DNA from: Aliidiomarina sp. B3213
GTDB lineage: Bacteria > Pseudomonadota > Gammaproteobacteria > Enterobacterales > Alteromonadaceae
Reading direction: 5' to 3'
DNA: 64,000 bases
NCBI RefSeq assembly: GCF_003290085.1
Contig: NZ_QMKJ01000001.1
Coordinates: 558,001-622,000 of the forward strand
Both the position numbers and the translations under genes were made by a program. Shown one piece after another: positions 27,834 through 36,998 of this stretch. The notes under the pieces were generated by a model. That model was not told the DNA's origin and did no database searches. It saw only the letters and a program-made list of their open reading frames with translations. The first letter of the stretch is position 1. Each line of letters begins with the position of its first letter.

Positions 27834-28043
27834 ATGTCTGAGGAGAAACTGCAAGACGCTATTGTGCACTGCCCACACTGCGGCCATAACGTGCATGTCG
27901 ACATCGACCTTAGTGAAGATGAGCAAGATTATATGGAAGAGTGCCAAGCGTGCGGAGGTGACATTCATTTACACTTGTTCTTACACCCAAGTGACGAAAA
28001 ATATCACCTTCGAATTAACGCAGACGACGAGCAATACTACTAG
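27834..28043 (+). CDS. CPXCG-motif cysteine-rich small protein
   Basis: 69 residues with two CxxC pairs (HCPHCGHN and ECQACGGD), a zinc-ribbon-like arrangement, followed by HLHLFLHPSD and an acidic tail. It belongs to the 'CPXCG motif-containing cysteine-rich' family found across gammaproteobacteria. Zinc binding is likely; the function is unknown. Its stop codon shares the palindrome CTAG with the stop of riboflavin synthase on the other strand, so the two genes converge with a 4-base overlap. Confidence 0.85.
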   Translation: MSEEKLQDAIVHCPHCGHNVHVDIDLSEDEQDYMEECQACGGDIHLHLFLHPSDEKYHLRINADDEQYY

Positions 28044-28678
28044 TTAGCGGATAGCCCAAATTTGCCACTAGCCATTACACGCTTAACTGTTTCAACGGTC
28101 GTGAAGGTTGTTTGGTCAACCTCAATATTGACCTTATCGCCGGCTTTAAGGCTACCCAAGTTCGTCACCTCAAGCGTTTCAGGGATTAAATGAAGCCAAA
28201 AACCTTGCTTCTCCACCTCCCCTACTGTCAAACTTGCACCGTTCACAGCAATAAATCCCTTTGAGAAAACATATTCCAGCCAAGGTTCCGAAAGCCCGAT
28301 AAGCATACGGCAGTTGCTTTCCGTATCAACCCTCTCTAGTAGTGTTCCCTGAGACTGAACGTGACCAGAAACAATATGTCCACCAAGCTCAGTACCCATT
28401 TGCAAGGAGCGCTCAACATTCACCTGAGTGCCGACTTCAAGCAAACCCAAGTTGGTTTTATCTAAAGTTTCGTCAATCACGTCAAAACGAATAAACGCAC
28501 GACCTGATTTAAGTCCAAACTCAACAGCTGTTAAACAACAACCATTCACCGCGACACTTGCGCCCTTTTCTAAATTCTCTATCCACTTTTCGGCAAGCGA
28601 CACGGTTAATTGTCTAAACTCTGATTGATCGACAATGTCAGAAACGATAGCTTGAGTTTGCACGATTCCTGTAAACAT
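28040..28678 (-). CDS. ribE: Riboflavin synthase, alpha subunit
   Basis: 212 residues (E. coli RibC 213), two repeated lumazine-binding barrels. Repeat 1 begins MFTGIVQTQAIV and has VNGCCLTAVEF; repeat 2 begins GTELGGHIVSGHVQSQG with AVNGASLTVGEV. It dismutates two 6,7-dimethyl-8-ribityllumazine molecules to riboflavin. It is a stand-alone gene, with a start only 31 bases from the divergent DUF3080 gene, leaving no room for an FMN riboswitch. Confidence 0.95.
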   Translation of the reverse strand: MFTGIVQTQAIVSDIVDQSEFRQLTVSLAEKWIENLEKGASVAVNGCCLTAVEFGLKSGRAFIRFDVIDETLDKTNLGLLEVGTQVNVERSLQMGTELGGHIVSGHVQSQGTLLERVDTESNCRMLIGLSEPWLEYVFSKGFIAVNGASLTVGEVEKQGFWLHLIPETLEVTNLGSLKAGDKVNIEVDQTTFTTVETVKRVMASGKFGLSAN

Positions 28679-28708
28679 GAAATAACCGCCATAGGTAATT
28701 CTTTAATA

Positions 28709-29731
28709 ATGTTACGTATTGTACGAAATTTAAATTTTCACCACCACAGCCGAGGCTATCTTTCTCTTATATGTGCTTTTCTCCTAACTATGGCGTTAGT
28801 TAGCTGCACTAAAGGGGAGTCCGTATGGTTGAGTTATCACGCCGCTATATCTCAATTTTCTGAGAATAATGCAGAGTTTGAAACAGACTCCATTCGTTGG
28901 CCGCCGGCGAAACGAAACTCTGTGATCAACCTCAACAACCCGCAAATAACGCTCTACAATTCGTTGCAGCTCAATCATTGTAAATTGGGGCAGCTGGTTG
29001 CTCAACGCAACAGTTCCCTTGGCAACGTATTAGTCCCTGCCAACGAGCTTTTGCATAATATAGAGGTTTTACAAGCAATTCCTCAGTGTATTGAGAACCA
29101 AAATATCAGCGAAGATCTCGCGTTAACACTTCAGGAGATGGCTTCTATTAAAACGTCACAAATTTCCGCTCATATTCATAACTTTATTGTGGCAAGCGAA
29201 GCTATGCAAAATGCGCTTACTCCCTCAAGTAGAACTTTTTCACGCGTAACTACAGACGACTCTGAAGAGCTTCAAGCACTCGCCTATGTCGCACAGGAGC
29301 TAAATAACATGAATGAGTTACGTGAAGGCTATGCAATTGACAAACAAACATGGAATGAGAGTTTGCAAACGTTACATAGGGGAAGCTATTTACCTCAATT
29401 ATGGATGTCGATTACTAGGTCTACAGAGCAACTCAGAAGCGCATCTCAGCAGTTACAAGAGTTACTACAAGAATCAACTTGCACACCATCCCAGTATGAA
29501 GCTTTTCAGCAAATTATGACTAAGTTCAATGAGCAAATATCGCCTTTAGTAACAAGCACCATAGATGCGGGGGAAGTAGCACGTGAATCAATCAACACTT
29601 TAAAGGGTTTAGTACAACATGCTGGCTGGCAACAGCACCTTAATTTCATCGGTAATTACCAAGCATTACAACAAGCATTTGAGCAGCATCAGTCAGAGCT
29701 CAACCAACTACAAAGAAGTTGCAGTACTTAA
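28709..29731 (+). CDS. DUF3080 lipoprotein
   Basis: 340 residues from ATG 28709. The frame is open from 28625, but that part overlaps ribE; the chosen start leads into a lipoprotein signal (LSLICAFLLTMALVSC, lipobox ending at about residue 32). The mature protein is mainly helical with long Gln-rich heptad-like stretches (RSASQQLQELLQES, QALQQAFEQHQSELNQLQ) consistent with coiled coil. It matches DUF3080, a family without known function. The Shine-Dalgarno is weak. It converges with the lipid kinase gene, two bases apart. Confidence 0.8.
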   Translation: MLRIVRNLNFHHHSRGYLSLICAFLLTMALVSCTKGESVWLSYHAAISQFSENNAEFETDSIRWPPAKRNSVINLNNPQITLYNSLQLNHCKLGQLVAQRNSSLGNVLVPANELLHNIEVLQAIPQCIENQNISEDLALTLQEMASIKTSQISAHIHNFIVASEAMQNALTPSSRTFSRVTTDDSEELQALAYVAQELNNMNELREGYAIDKQTWNESLQTLHRGSYLPQLWMSITRSTEQLRSASQQLQELLQESTCTPSQYEAFQQIMTKFNEQISPLVTSTIDAGEVARESINTLKGLVQHAGWQQHLNFIGNYQALQQAFEQHQSELNQLQRSCST

Positions 29732-29733
29732 TT

Positions 29734-30606
29734 TTACAGACGCTTACGAATATGAAGCTGCGCCGTAGCTAAACTAATATGCGCCGGTGTTTCCCCTATA
29801 TACTCGCCATCTGCGTGCATCGGTAAATTGTCGGTTGTTACATCAATAGACTTAAACTGACCGGTAGTCACAAATCTTTTGGAGGTATGCGTCCCTTTGA
29901 ATATCTGTGCAAAACCCCGCATTTTCGCAACAATCGAGCGATCTTCAACGCAGGTATATGACAAGAAGCCGTCTTGAGCATCTGCATGGGGTACAACTTT
30001 CATTCCGGCCCCATAATACGGAGCGTTTGCGACTACAAACATTAAGCATCGCAGCTGTTCAATAGCACCCTCATCTGTTGTCGCTGAAAATGGCTTACCA
30101 CGATAAGTAAACAACATACGAATAGCAGACAACGCATAAGTTAAAACAGGAAAGAAAGACTTACTGGACTGAATGCGTTTAATTAAAGCGCCATCAAAAC
30201 CGATCCCCACAGAGTCAATAAACTTTGTATCGTTTACTTGCCCTACATCACAGCTTTCACTTTTTCCGAGTACGGCGGTTTCAATATAGAACTCAAGGCC
30301 TTTACCTAACCCCAACCAATAACGTCCAAAGTCGTTACCTGTGCCTGCGGGAATATAACCAATATCCCCAGTAAAATCAGTTAATAGGTTAACCGCTTGG
30401 TGCAACGTCCCATCACCACCAATGACTATGGCGTCGCTAAAACTCTCAAGGCGCTCGGAGAATTTGTCTTTTGCTTCAGATAACTTAGGCTCTGTTGTAA
30501 AAACAACATATTCACGCCCAAGTTGCTTCAATTTTTGCTTCAGCATCACCAATACTTTGGCGCGCTTTTCGGCATAAATAGGATTAAATATTATTAGTGT
30601 TTTCAA
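29734..30606 (-). CDS. Diacylglycerol/lipid kinase family protein (YegS/BmrU-like)
   Basis: 290 residues with the DAGK catalytic domain: VIGGDGTLHQAVNLL (about residues 61-75), YIPAGTGNDFGRYWLG (about 85-100), SVGIGFDGALIKRI, and the terminal HADGEYIG strand. These enzymes phosphorylate diacylglycerol, sphingosine-like or phosphatidylglycerol lipids. The start is TTG 30606 with a poor ribosome-binding site, so a start elsewhere is possible. It is the distal gene after cydC, a pairing whose meaning I cannot state. Confidence 0.85.
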   Translation of the reverse strand: MKTLIIFNPIYAEKRAKVLVMLKQKLKQLGREYVVFTTEPKLSEAKDKFSERLESFSDAIVIGGDGTLHQAVNLLTDFTGDIGYIPAGTGNDFGRYWLGLGKGLEFYIETAVLGKSESCDVGQVNDTKFIDSVGIGFDGALIKRIQSSKSFFPVLTYALSAIRMLFTYRGKPFSATTDEGAIEQLRCLMFVVANAPYYGAGMKVVPHADAQDGFLSYTCVEDRSIVAKMRGFAQIFKGTHTSKRFVTTGQFKSIDVTTDNLPMHADGEYIGETPAHISLATAQLHIRKRL

Positions 30607-30609
30607 AAA

Positions 30610-32268
30610 TTATAGTTCTTCAAGCTGCTGATTAGTCATGTTTAAGTACCGATCTACGGGTGGAACATCCGCTTTCCTGTGAGCGAAGTAGATTACCGTT
30701 TTGTCTTTGAATAAAAGACTTAATTTTCCCTCAATCTTCTCGCGCGTAGCTTTATCTATGCCACGGAAAGGCTCATCTAAAATAATGAATTCACTGTCTT
30801 GTAGCAATACTCGAGCTAGAGATATTCGCCTTGCTTGTCCACCGGAAACGTTAGCGCCCTGGCTTTCCAGTAGCATGGCTAATCCTTTCTTGTGAGATTT
30901 AACCCAGTCATCTAACTGCACGGTATTTAACACATCCCAAACCCGCTGCTCCGTAATAGACACATCACCTAATGTTAAATTTTCCCATAAACTTCCCGAA
31001 AAAATTTCATCTCCCTGCATTAGGTAAGATATCCGCTGCGTTTTTAAAGTCTCTGGGCTAACAGGCTGTCCACCCCAAATAATACGTCCCTTCGTTAAAG
31101 GTAAAATGCCGACTATAGCGTCAGCTAAGCTTGATTTTCCCACGCCTGAGCTAGCGAGTACCGCGACATGGTTTCGGGTTTCAATCTTTAGGTGTTGTAC
31201 CGACAACAATAAGCGTTCACGCCTGTAGATTTCTAAATTTTTTATCACTAACCCATTTGTATTGCAGTCAGTAACCTCAATCTTTGAGCCTGTTTCTTGA
31301 GTCAATTCAGACAGCGAAGACAATGCTGACGTTACTTCGCCGTATCGTAAGCTACCTACAATCAACTGCTGCCAACTCTCTGCTAGAGCTACTAAACCCA
31401 GTACAATAAACACAGCCATCGGGCCTGAAATACTGTCATTTTTCCAAGCATGGATAGTTGTGAGTGTGATGAAGAGAACCATTACTCCATGAATAAACAC
31501 AGTTCCTGCCATCTTGAGGCCCATCATGGATTCATTATCATCCACCGATTGCGCATACTGCTCACTGATTTCTACCATAGATTTTCGGTGAGTTTCCGTT
31601 AAGCCCCAAGCAGTGCGCTCTGGTAATAACGCCAGGAAATTATATGTATTTTTCTTAAAGTCGAACTCAGAGGTGTATTCTGCTTTCGATTTTATTTTTG
31701 CATTTTCGGCCCCTTTACGTACAAACCACGCGGTAAACGCTACAAAGACTCCATAGATAATTGCTACGGGCCAGTACACGATGGCAAGCACTACAAGCAT
31801 CAACATAGAAGTGGATATGAATAACAACCAAGGTGTTGCTATACGCAACCAATACAGTTCCAAAACCGACAAATCACGGTTTATTTTGTGTGACAGTTGA
31901 GCAACGGAGAGCCCTTTTATTGTGGCAAAATCCATTTGCCGTAGCTGTTTAAAGGTCCACACGCGCCATATACTCTGTATTTTTAGAATAGCGTCATGAT
32001 TAAACACACGCTCACCGTAACGAGAAACGGTTCTAAGCACAGCAAAAAGTCGAATAGCAGCTCCGGGCGTATAAATATTGATAGCTCCAATCAACGCCAA
32101 TACCCCGGCGAATGCCGAAGCCGTGATAAACCACCCGCTCAGCGCGAGTAAGCCAACCGTGGAAATTAAACTTATAAAAGCTAAGGCCAACCCACATGAC
32201 AAAGTTCTTACCAAAGCTTTGTCTTTTGACAAACCTCTAAACAAAGGGTGCAAGATAGGCCTAAACAT
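30610..32268 (-). CDS. cydC: Heme/thiol ABC exporter subunit CydC
   Basis: 552 residues from ATG 32268. An in-frame start 24 bases earlier would lie deeper in cydD, whereas ATG 32268 gives an 8-base overlap. Six-helix ABC membrane domain (about 1-310), then a nucleotide-binding domain with Walker A ASSGVGKSS, signature VSGGQARRIS and Walker B FIILDEPF. CydDC is a heterodimeric inner-membrane exporter needed for assembly of cytochrome bd, and carries glutathione/cysteine and haem. It is downstream of cydAB in the same operon. Confidence 0.93.
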   Translation of the reverse strand: MFRPILHPLFRGLSKDKALVRTLSCGLALAFISLISTVGLLALSGWFITASAFAGVLALIGAINIYTPGAAIRLFAVLRTVSRYGERVFNHDAILKIQSIWRVWTFKQLRQMDFATIKGLSVAQLSHKINRDLSVLELYWLRIATPWLLFISTSMLMLVVLAIVYWPVAIIYGVFVAFTAWFVRKGAENAKIKSKAEYTSEFDFKKNTYNFLALLPERTAWGLTETHRKSMVEISEQYAQSVDDNESMMGLKMAGTVFIHGVMVLFITLTTIHAWKNDSISGPMAVFIVLGLVALAESWQQLIVGSLRYGEVTSALSSLSELTQETGSKIEVTDCNTNGLVIKNLEIYRRERLLLSVQHLKIETRNHVAVLASSGVGKSSLADAIVGILPLTKGRIIWGGQPVSPETLKTQRISYLMQGDEIFSGSLWENLTLGDVSITEQRVWDVLNTVQLDDWVKSHKKGLAMLLESQGANVSGGQARRISLARVLLQDSEFIILDEPFRGIDKATREKIEGKLSLLFKDKTVIYFAHRKADVPPVDRYLNMTNQQLEEL

Positions 32269-33913
32269 TGACTGACTCCAAGGCGGTGCCACATATAGCT
32301 ATCTCTTTGTCACAAACCGCCAGAACATCAGCGTCGTGGCTAGCAATAATCATTACATAACCCTGCTGTTTCAATTGCTGTATTAAGTTAATTACTTGGG
32401 CAGCATGGTGTCGGTCTAAGCTCGCCGTAGGTTCGTCCCACACCACGACATTTGACGAACTAATCAATGCTCGCGCCACCGCCAACCGCTTTAATTCACC
32501 TCCAGATAAACCAAAACCATCCGGCCCTAAATAAGTTTCTAAACCGTTCGGCAGCTCATTGAATAGCGATCCCAACCCCGCCTGCTGTAGGCAAAAAATA
32601 ATCTCTTCATCAGTGCAGTTCGGAGCTGCCAACTTAAAGTTTTCTCTTAAGCTACCTTGTATAACTGCTGGCATCTGCGGCAAATAATTAATTGCAGCCT
32701 GTTCAAAGGTCTCCGGTTCAATACGAACATTGCCAGCTCTTTCAGGTTGAAGCCCCGCAATAGTTTTCAACAAAGTAGACTTGCCCACACCTGTTGGCCC
32801 GGTAATAACCACGCATCCGCCTTTATTCACATCAAATGAAATGGGTGACAAAGCAAGGTTTTCGCCATTGTATCCGAGCTCAAGTTTCTCTACGCGAATA
32901 GCATGCACCACAAAGTTCTCACGCTCGCCAGCAGTCGTAGATGGCTCGAAGTCGACTCGTGTGATTAAGTCTGCGGCAGCACCTAGTGCCTTAGCACGAT
33001 CGTGGTAGTAATTTGCAAACTCTCTTATCGGTTGAAAAAACTCCGGAGCTAACATCAGCAGTAACAATCCAGAAAACCAAGTCATCTCGCTAGCGGGTCC
33101 AATACTGTGAAAGCCCAAAAGCGCGAACCCTACATATATGGCCACTGCTGCTATGGCTACAGCAGTGAAAAATTCGAGCACCGCTGACGATAAAAAGGCG
33201 ACTTTTAGAGTGCGCATATTAATCATTCTGTATCGTTCGGAAGCTCTGTGAATCTCCTGCTCTGCCCAATCACTGCGGTTAAACAAACGTAGCGTGGTAA
33301 TGTTTCGGACACGATCAATGAAAATAGAAGAAACCCGCCGCAATGTTTGAAAATGCTTTTGGTTCAGTTTTTCTGCTCCCATCCCCACTAACGCCATAAA
33401 TAACGGTATTAAAGGGGCAGAAAACAGTAAAAATAGACCTGCGATCCAGTCTAAGTAGAAAACAACACTGATCACGGCTAATGGAATAACAACAGACACA
33501 TATCGCTGAGGAAGGTATTTCAGAAAATAGCTTTCCATTGCGGCAACAGGCTCTATCAACAAATTTGATTCAGAAAAGTCGATTTGCTGGCCAGCATTAG
33601 CTTGCCAATAATTGATTACGGCATTATTTGTCGCACTACGCATCTTATAGCGAAGTACTGAGCTCCAACGTACTTCCCATATAGATATCAGATAACTTAA
33701 TAAAGTAACAAACAGCCACAACGTAATAGCGGACCATGGCATCAAGTCATGATCACTTCCAATAACGGTTGCGAGAATATAAGCGAGTAAGCCAATCCAA
33801 ACTACTCTTGTAAGTTGCTTAGAAACAACCAACAGAGTCAGAATTGTCGACGTTTTAGAGAATGAACGGTGTAAGCGCGCCAATAACTGGCGCGCTTTTT
33901 CTTGTTCTGACAT
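32261..33913 (-). CDS. cydD: Heme/thiol ABC exporter subunit CydD
   Basis: 550 residues. A membrane domain (about 1-310) with six helices is followed by an NBD with Walker A TGPTGVGKSTLLK, signature LSGGELKRLAVARAL and Walker B VVVWDEPTASLD. Partner of CydC in the exporter required for cytochrome bd assembly. It starts 13 bases after cydB, so cydABDC is one unit. The E. coli arrangement differs: there cydDC and cydAB are separate operons. Confidence 0.93.
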   Translation of the reverse strand: MSEQEKARQLLARLHRSFSKTSTILTLLVVSKQLTRVVWIGLLAYILATVIGSDHDLMPWSAITLWLFVTLLSYLISIWEVRWSSVLRYKMRSATNNAVINYWQANAGQQIDFSESNLLIEPVAAMESYFLKYLPQRYVSVVIPLAVISVVFYLDWIAGLFLLFSAPLIPLFMALVGMGAEKLNQKHFQTLRRVSSIFIDRVRNITTLRLFNRSDWAEQEIHRASERYRMINMRTLKVAFLSSAVLEFFTAVAIAAVAIYVGFALLGFHSIGPASEMTWFSGLLLLMLAPEFFQPIREFANYYHDRAKALGAAADLITRVDFEPSTTAGERENFVVHAIRVEKLELGYNGENLALSPISFDVNKGGCVVITGPTGVGKSTLLKTIAGLQPERAGNVRIEPETFEQAAINYLPQMPAVIQGSLRENFKLAAPNCTDEEIIFCLQQAGLGSLFNELPNGLETYLGPDGFGLSGGELKRLAVARALISSSNVVVWDEPTASLDRHHAAQVINLIQQLKQQGYVMIIASHDADVLAVCDKEIAICGTALESVNV

Positions 33914-33926
33914 AAAGTTTGTTTAA

Positions 33927-34934
33927 TTAGTGATAGCCATGACCGGCTTTAACTTTGCCTCTGAAAACCCAGTATGTCCATGCCGTGTACACAAGTACGA
34001 TAGGTATCACGAAAAGCAGCCCTAATAATAGGAAGAGTTGACTTTCGTGTGCAGAAGCCGCGTCCCACAAAGTAATACTTGGCGGCACTACGTAAGGAAA
34101 CTTAGAGGCTAATAGCCCGAAATAGGTGAAGATAAACAAGCCCATAGTGGCTACGAATGGCGTTCCATCACGCTTTTGTTGCACAGCGCTATAAATTCTC
34201 CATGCACATAACAATGCCAAAACAGGAAGCAACCAAATAACAGAAATACCGCTAAACCAACGATTCGAGACAAACTCGTCGACAAATGGCGTGTACAAAC
34301 TAATGGCGACAAAAACAACAAGCACGGCTAGCAATAAACGCTTTGTTACCCGATAGGCAAACTCTTGAGTTTCACCCTCAGATTTTAAAATTAACCAAGT
34401 CGACCCCAGCAAACCATAACCAGCTACCATCCCTAAACCGGTAAGTACTGTAAATGGTGTAAGCCAATCGAAAGCACCACCAACATATACGTCGTTTACA
34501 ACTTCAAACCCCTGAATATAAGCCCCTACAACAGCACCCTGCGCAAAAGAAGCAACAATAGAACCACCAGCAAACGCCCAATTCCATAGATACTTTGAGG
34601 TTTTGGCTTTAAATCTAAATTCAAACGCAACGCCGCGGAAAATGAGACCGGCTAGCATCAGGAATACACCGATATAAAGTGCCGGAAGAAATATGGTGTA
34701 CACCAAAGGAAATGCCGCTAGCAACCCCGCTCCACCTAATATCAGCCAAGTTTCATTGCCGTCCCAAACAGGAGCGACTGAGTTCATCATTACGTCTCTC
34801 GACTCTTCACTTGGAGCAAATGGAAATAGAATTCCCTGCCCTAAGTCGAAGCCGTCCATAAGCACATACATAATGACGCCAAATGCGATAATAGCGGCCC
34901 AAATAAAGGTTAAATCAAATACAGGTTCGCTCAT
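33927..34934 (-). CDS. cydB: Cytochrome bd-type quinol oxidase subunit II
   Basis: 335 residues (E. coli CydB 379), with about eight or nine helices. The N-terminus has the family MYVLMDGFDLGQGILFPFAP pattern; APVWDGNETWLILGGAGLLAAFP is the conserved haem-contacting region. The short length fits the CIO (cyanide-insensitive) branch of the family. It overlaps cydA by 4 bases (ATGA). No CydX-type small subunit fits between cydB and cydD (13-base gap). Confidence 0.92.
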   Translation of the reverse strand: MSEPVFDLTFIWAAIIAFGVIMYVLMDGFDLGQGILFPFAPSEESRDVMMNSVAPVWDGNETWLILGGAGLLAAFPLVYTIFLPALYIGVFLMLAGLIFRGVAFEFRFKAKTSKYLWNWAFAGGSIVASFAQGAVVGAYIQGFEVVNDVYVGGAFDWLTPFTVLTGLGMVAGYGLLGSTWLILKSEGETQEFAYRVTKRLLLAVLVVFVAISLYTPFVDEFVSNRWFSGISVIWLLPVLALLCAWRIYSAVQQKRDGTPFVATMGLFIFTYFGLLASKFPYVVPPSITLWDAASAHESQLFLLLGLLFVIPIVLVYTAWTYWVFRGKVKAGHGYH

Positions 34935-36337
34935 GACTGTTGCTCCTCTAATTCCCAGCTTGCACCAGCGGCTGACAGTGGTCTCTTAGCTCGTTGCTCC
35001 GGGTGTTCACTTTCGTCTTCTGGACCTTGGGTTACGCCCGTTTGAATGACTCGCATCAGGTAATAAGCACCAGCGGCGAATACAATGGCATACACAAGGA
35101 TGTAGCCAATCAAAGTGAACAAGGCCATCCAGCCGGTTAAGGACGGAGTGACGCCATCAGCGTGAGACAACTGTTGATAAATAAGCCATGGAGCTCGACC
35201 CGTTTCTGTCACAAACCAACCTGCAAGCACCGCTATAAAAGGAGCAAAACTCATGTAAGTTAAACCCTTGAGGAACCATTGTGACTTCACATATTTCTGC
35301 TTGTATCGTAATGCTAGGCCAATTACTGCGAAGAGAACCATTAACATACCCAAGCCTACCATCACTCTGAACGACCAGAAAACAATAGCAACAGGTGGTC
35401 TTTCGTCTTTGGGAACGTCTGTAATGCCAGGCACTTCACCATTTGGGTCGTGCGCGAGAATTATACTTGCAAGCGATGGAATACCGATTTCAAAGTGATT
35501 CTTCTCTGCTTCCTGATCTGGAATTGCAAAAAGCAATAACGGAACGTTTGTTTTCCTTTCCCAGTTCCCCTCCATGGCGGCTACTTTAATGGGTTGGTGT
35601 TCTAGCGTGTTAAGACCATGGATATCACCAACGACCACCTGAGCTGGCGCGATGACTAGCAGCAGCCATAAGGTCATCGACAAGGCTTTACGGTGTACTT
35701 CTACGTCTCGCTTGCGCAGAATAAACCATGCACTCACTCCAGCCACTACAAAAGCACCGGTAAGGAACGAGGCTAGCGCCATGTGGAAAAAGCGAGGCCA
35801 TAACGAGGCATTAAAAATAGCATCACTCCAACTCACCACATGGTATAAACCGTCTCTCAGTTCTACACCTGCTGGGGTTTGCATCCAGCTGTTTGCAGAG
35901 AGAATCCAGAAAGACGAAATGAAGGTTCCAGTAGCAACCATAACCGCAGACAGAAAATGAATACCTTGTGGAACTTTGCCTCGACCGAAAAGCAAAATAC
36001 CTAGAAACGCCGCTTCTAGAAAGAATGCCGTCACTACTTCATAACTTAATACAGGTCCAAGGAAGTTAGCAGACAACCGAGAAAACTCACTCCAGTTTGT
36101 TCCGAACTGAAAAGCCATTACGATTCCAGAAACAACCCCCATACCAAACACTACGGCAAACACCTGAGTCCAGAATTTTGACAACTGCTCCCAAACAGGG
36201 TTTTGAGTTTTAAACGACAATCCCTGCAGTACGGCGATATAGGAAGCTAATCCAATCGTAAACACAGGGAAAATGGCATGAAATGAAACCACGAACGCAA
36301 ATTGAATTCGTGAGAGTAATAAGGGATCGAGTTCCAT
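34931..36337 (-). CDS. cydA: Cytochrome bd-type quinol oxidase subunit I, short Q-loop (CIO-like)
   Basis: 468 residues (E. coli CydA 522). H20 near the N-terminus corresponds to the axial haem b595 ligand, YEVVTAFFLEAAFLGILLFG carries the acidic proton-path residues, and TLEHQPIKVAAMEGNW precedes a Q-loop lacking the long C-terminal insertion of the E. coli enzyme. That makes it a CIO-like oxidase. The usual GRQPW motif reads GRAPW. It oxidises quinol and reduces oxygen to water without pumping. An FNR-type box lies about 60 bases before the ATG. Confidence 0.92.
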   Translation of the reverse strand: MELDPLLLSRIQFAFVVSFHAIFPVFTIGLASYIAVLQGLSFKTQNPVWEQLSKFWTQVFAVVFGMGVVSGIVMAFQFGTNWSEFSRLSANFLGPVLSYEVVTAFFLEAAFLGILLFGRGKVPQGIHFLSAVMVATGTFISSFWILSANSWMQTPAGVELRDGLYHVVSWSDAIFNASLWPRFFHMALASFLTGAFVVAGVSAWFILRKRDVEVHRKALSMTLWLLLVIAPAQVVVGDIHGLNTLEHQPIKVAAMEGNWERKTNVPLLLFAIPDQEAEKNHFEIGIPSLASIILAHDPNGEVPGITDVPKDERPPVAIVFWSFRVMVGLGMLMVLFAVIGLALRYKQKYVKSQWFLKGLTYMSFAPFIAVLAGWFVTETGRAPWLIYQQLSHADGVTPSLTGWMALFTLIGYILVYAIVFAAGAYYLMRVIQTGVTQGPEDESEHPEQRAKRPLSAAGASWELEEQQS

Positions 36338-36364
36338 GGCTACGTCCTTAGATAAGAATTTTCT

Positions 36365-36370
36365 AATATA
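36365..36370 (-). promoter_or_regulatory. Candidate -10 box of the cyd operon
   Basis: TATATT on the minus strand. Its likely start site near 36358 places the FNR box centre at about -42. Confidence 0.45.
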
Positions 36371-36394
36371 ATAACAATACTTGCTTTACAAACT

Positions 36395-36408
36395 TTGAGC
36401 TAGATCAA
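36395..36408. promoter_or_regulatory. FNR-type binding site upstream of cydA
   Basis: TTGAG-CTAG-ATCAA matches the FNR consensus TTGAT-N4-ATCAA at 9 of 10 positions and is nearly palindromic. It is centred near -42 of the proposed cydA start site, the class II activator position, so low-oxygen induction is predicted. Confidence 0.65.
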
Positions 36409-36420
36409 ACTTTTTTAGAT

Positions 36421-36448
36421 AAAAAAAACCCGCCGGATGGCGGGTTTT
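36421..36448 (-). terminator. Rho-independent terminator
   Basis: A 10-bp stem (AAAACCCGCC/GGCGGGTTTT) with a GGAT loop; the T-run lies 3' on the minus strand. It ends the secreted-protein transcript. Confidence 0.88.
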
Positions 36449-36455
36449 AAATGAA

Positions 36456-36950
36456 TTAGTTATTCGGATTTATTTCGGAAATATGAACCGTGGCGGGCTG
36501 TAATTCCCCGTCACTATATGTTCCTACCCAAATGTTGTACAAACCACTTTGCGGGCTGGCGAAGTGGATCATAGGGTCTAAGCCGCTTGAATCGTCGTTG
36601 CAGTACCAGCGACCATCAGGTGCGTTAATGACCAAAGTTGTGTCGCTGTTGGCGCGAACATATACATACAACCCTAAAACGCCACCAGACGAGTAATTAA
36701 GGTCAATATCTGGCGCTTGATAGTTTATGTGGCCAACACATGATGAGCCTAACCCCTGCACTTCTTGGGAACCACCGGCCTGAATGGAGTATGTCCATGG
36801 ATCTGGCATAAAGCCTGAGTTTAGAGTTGCCGTTGTAAACACAGGGTTTGCTCGCCAGTTCGGTAAATTACCTTTTTGGGCTTCCGCTAGCTGGGGAATA
36901 CTGAGTGCAGTTGTAGCGAGAACTGCCACAGCAATTTTATTTATGTTCAT
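36456..36950 (-). CDS. Secreted small beta-rich protein, pre-peptidase-like
   Basis: 164 residues from ATG 36950. Signal peptide MNINKIAVAVLATTALSIPQLAEA precedes a mature domain with two cysteines (SSCVGH and WYCND) likely forming a disulfide. Blocks LNSGFMPDPWTYSIQAGG, DTTLVINAPDGRWYCNDDSSG and SGLYNIWVGTYS recall the PPC-like family often labelled 'peptidase S1' in databases, but no catalytic triad is present. Probably a secreted beta-sandwich with a calcium-type Asp cluster. Transcribed alone, ended by its own terminator. Confidence 0.7.
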   Translation of the reverse strand: MNINKIAVAVLATTALSIPQLAEAQKGNLPNWRANPVFTTATLNSGFMPDPWTYSIQAGGSQEVQGLGSSCVGHINYQAPDIDLNYSSGGVLGLYVYVRANSDTTLVINAPDGRWYCNDDSSGLDPMIHFASPQSGLYNIWVGTYSDGELQPATVHISEINPNN

Positions 36951-36998
36951 AGAGTTAAGTCCCATTTATGATGTTGGTCAAACCTAATACTAGTCTAA

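Noticed and set aside
28650-28710. FMN riboswitch before riboflavin synthase
   Set aside because: The start is only 31 bases from the divergent gene, too short for the aptamer.
33913-33927. CydX-type small subunit between cydB and cydD
   Set aside because: The gap is 13 bases.
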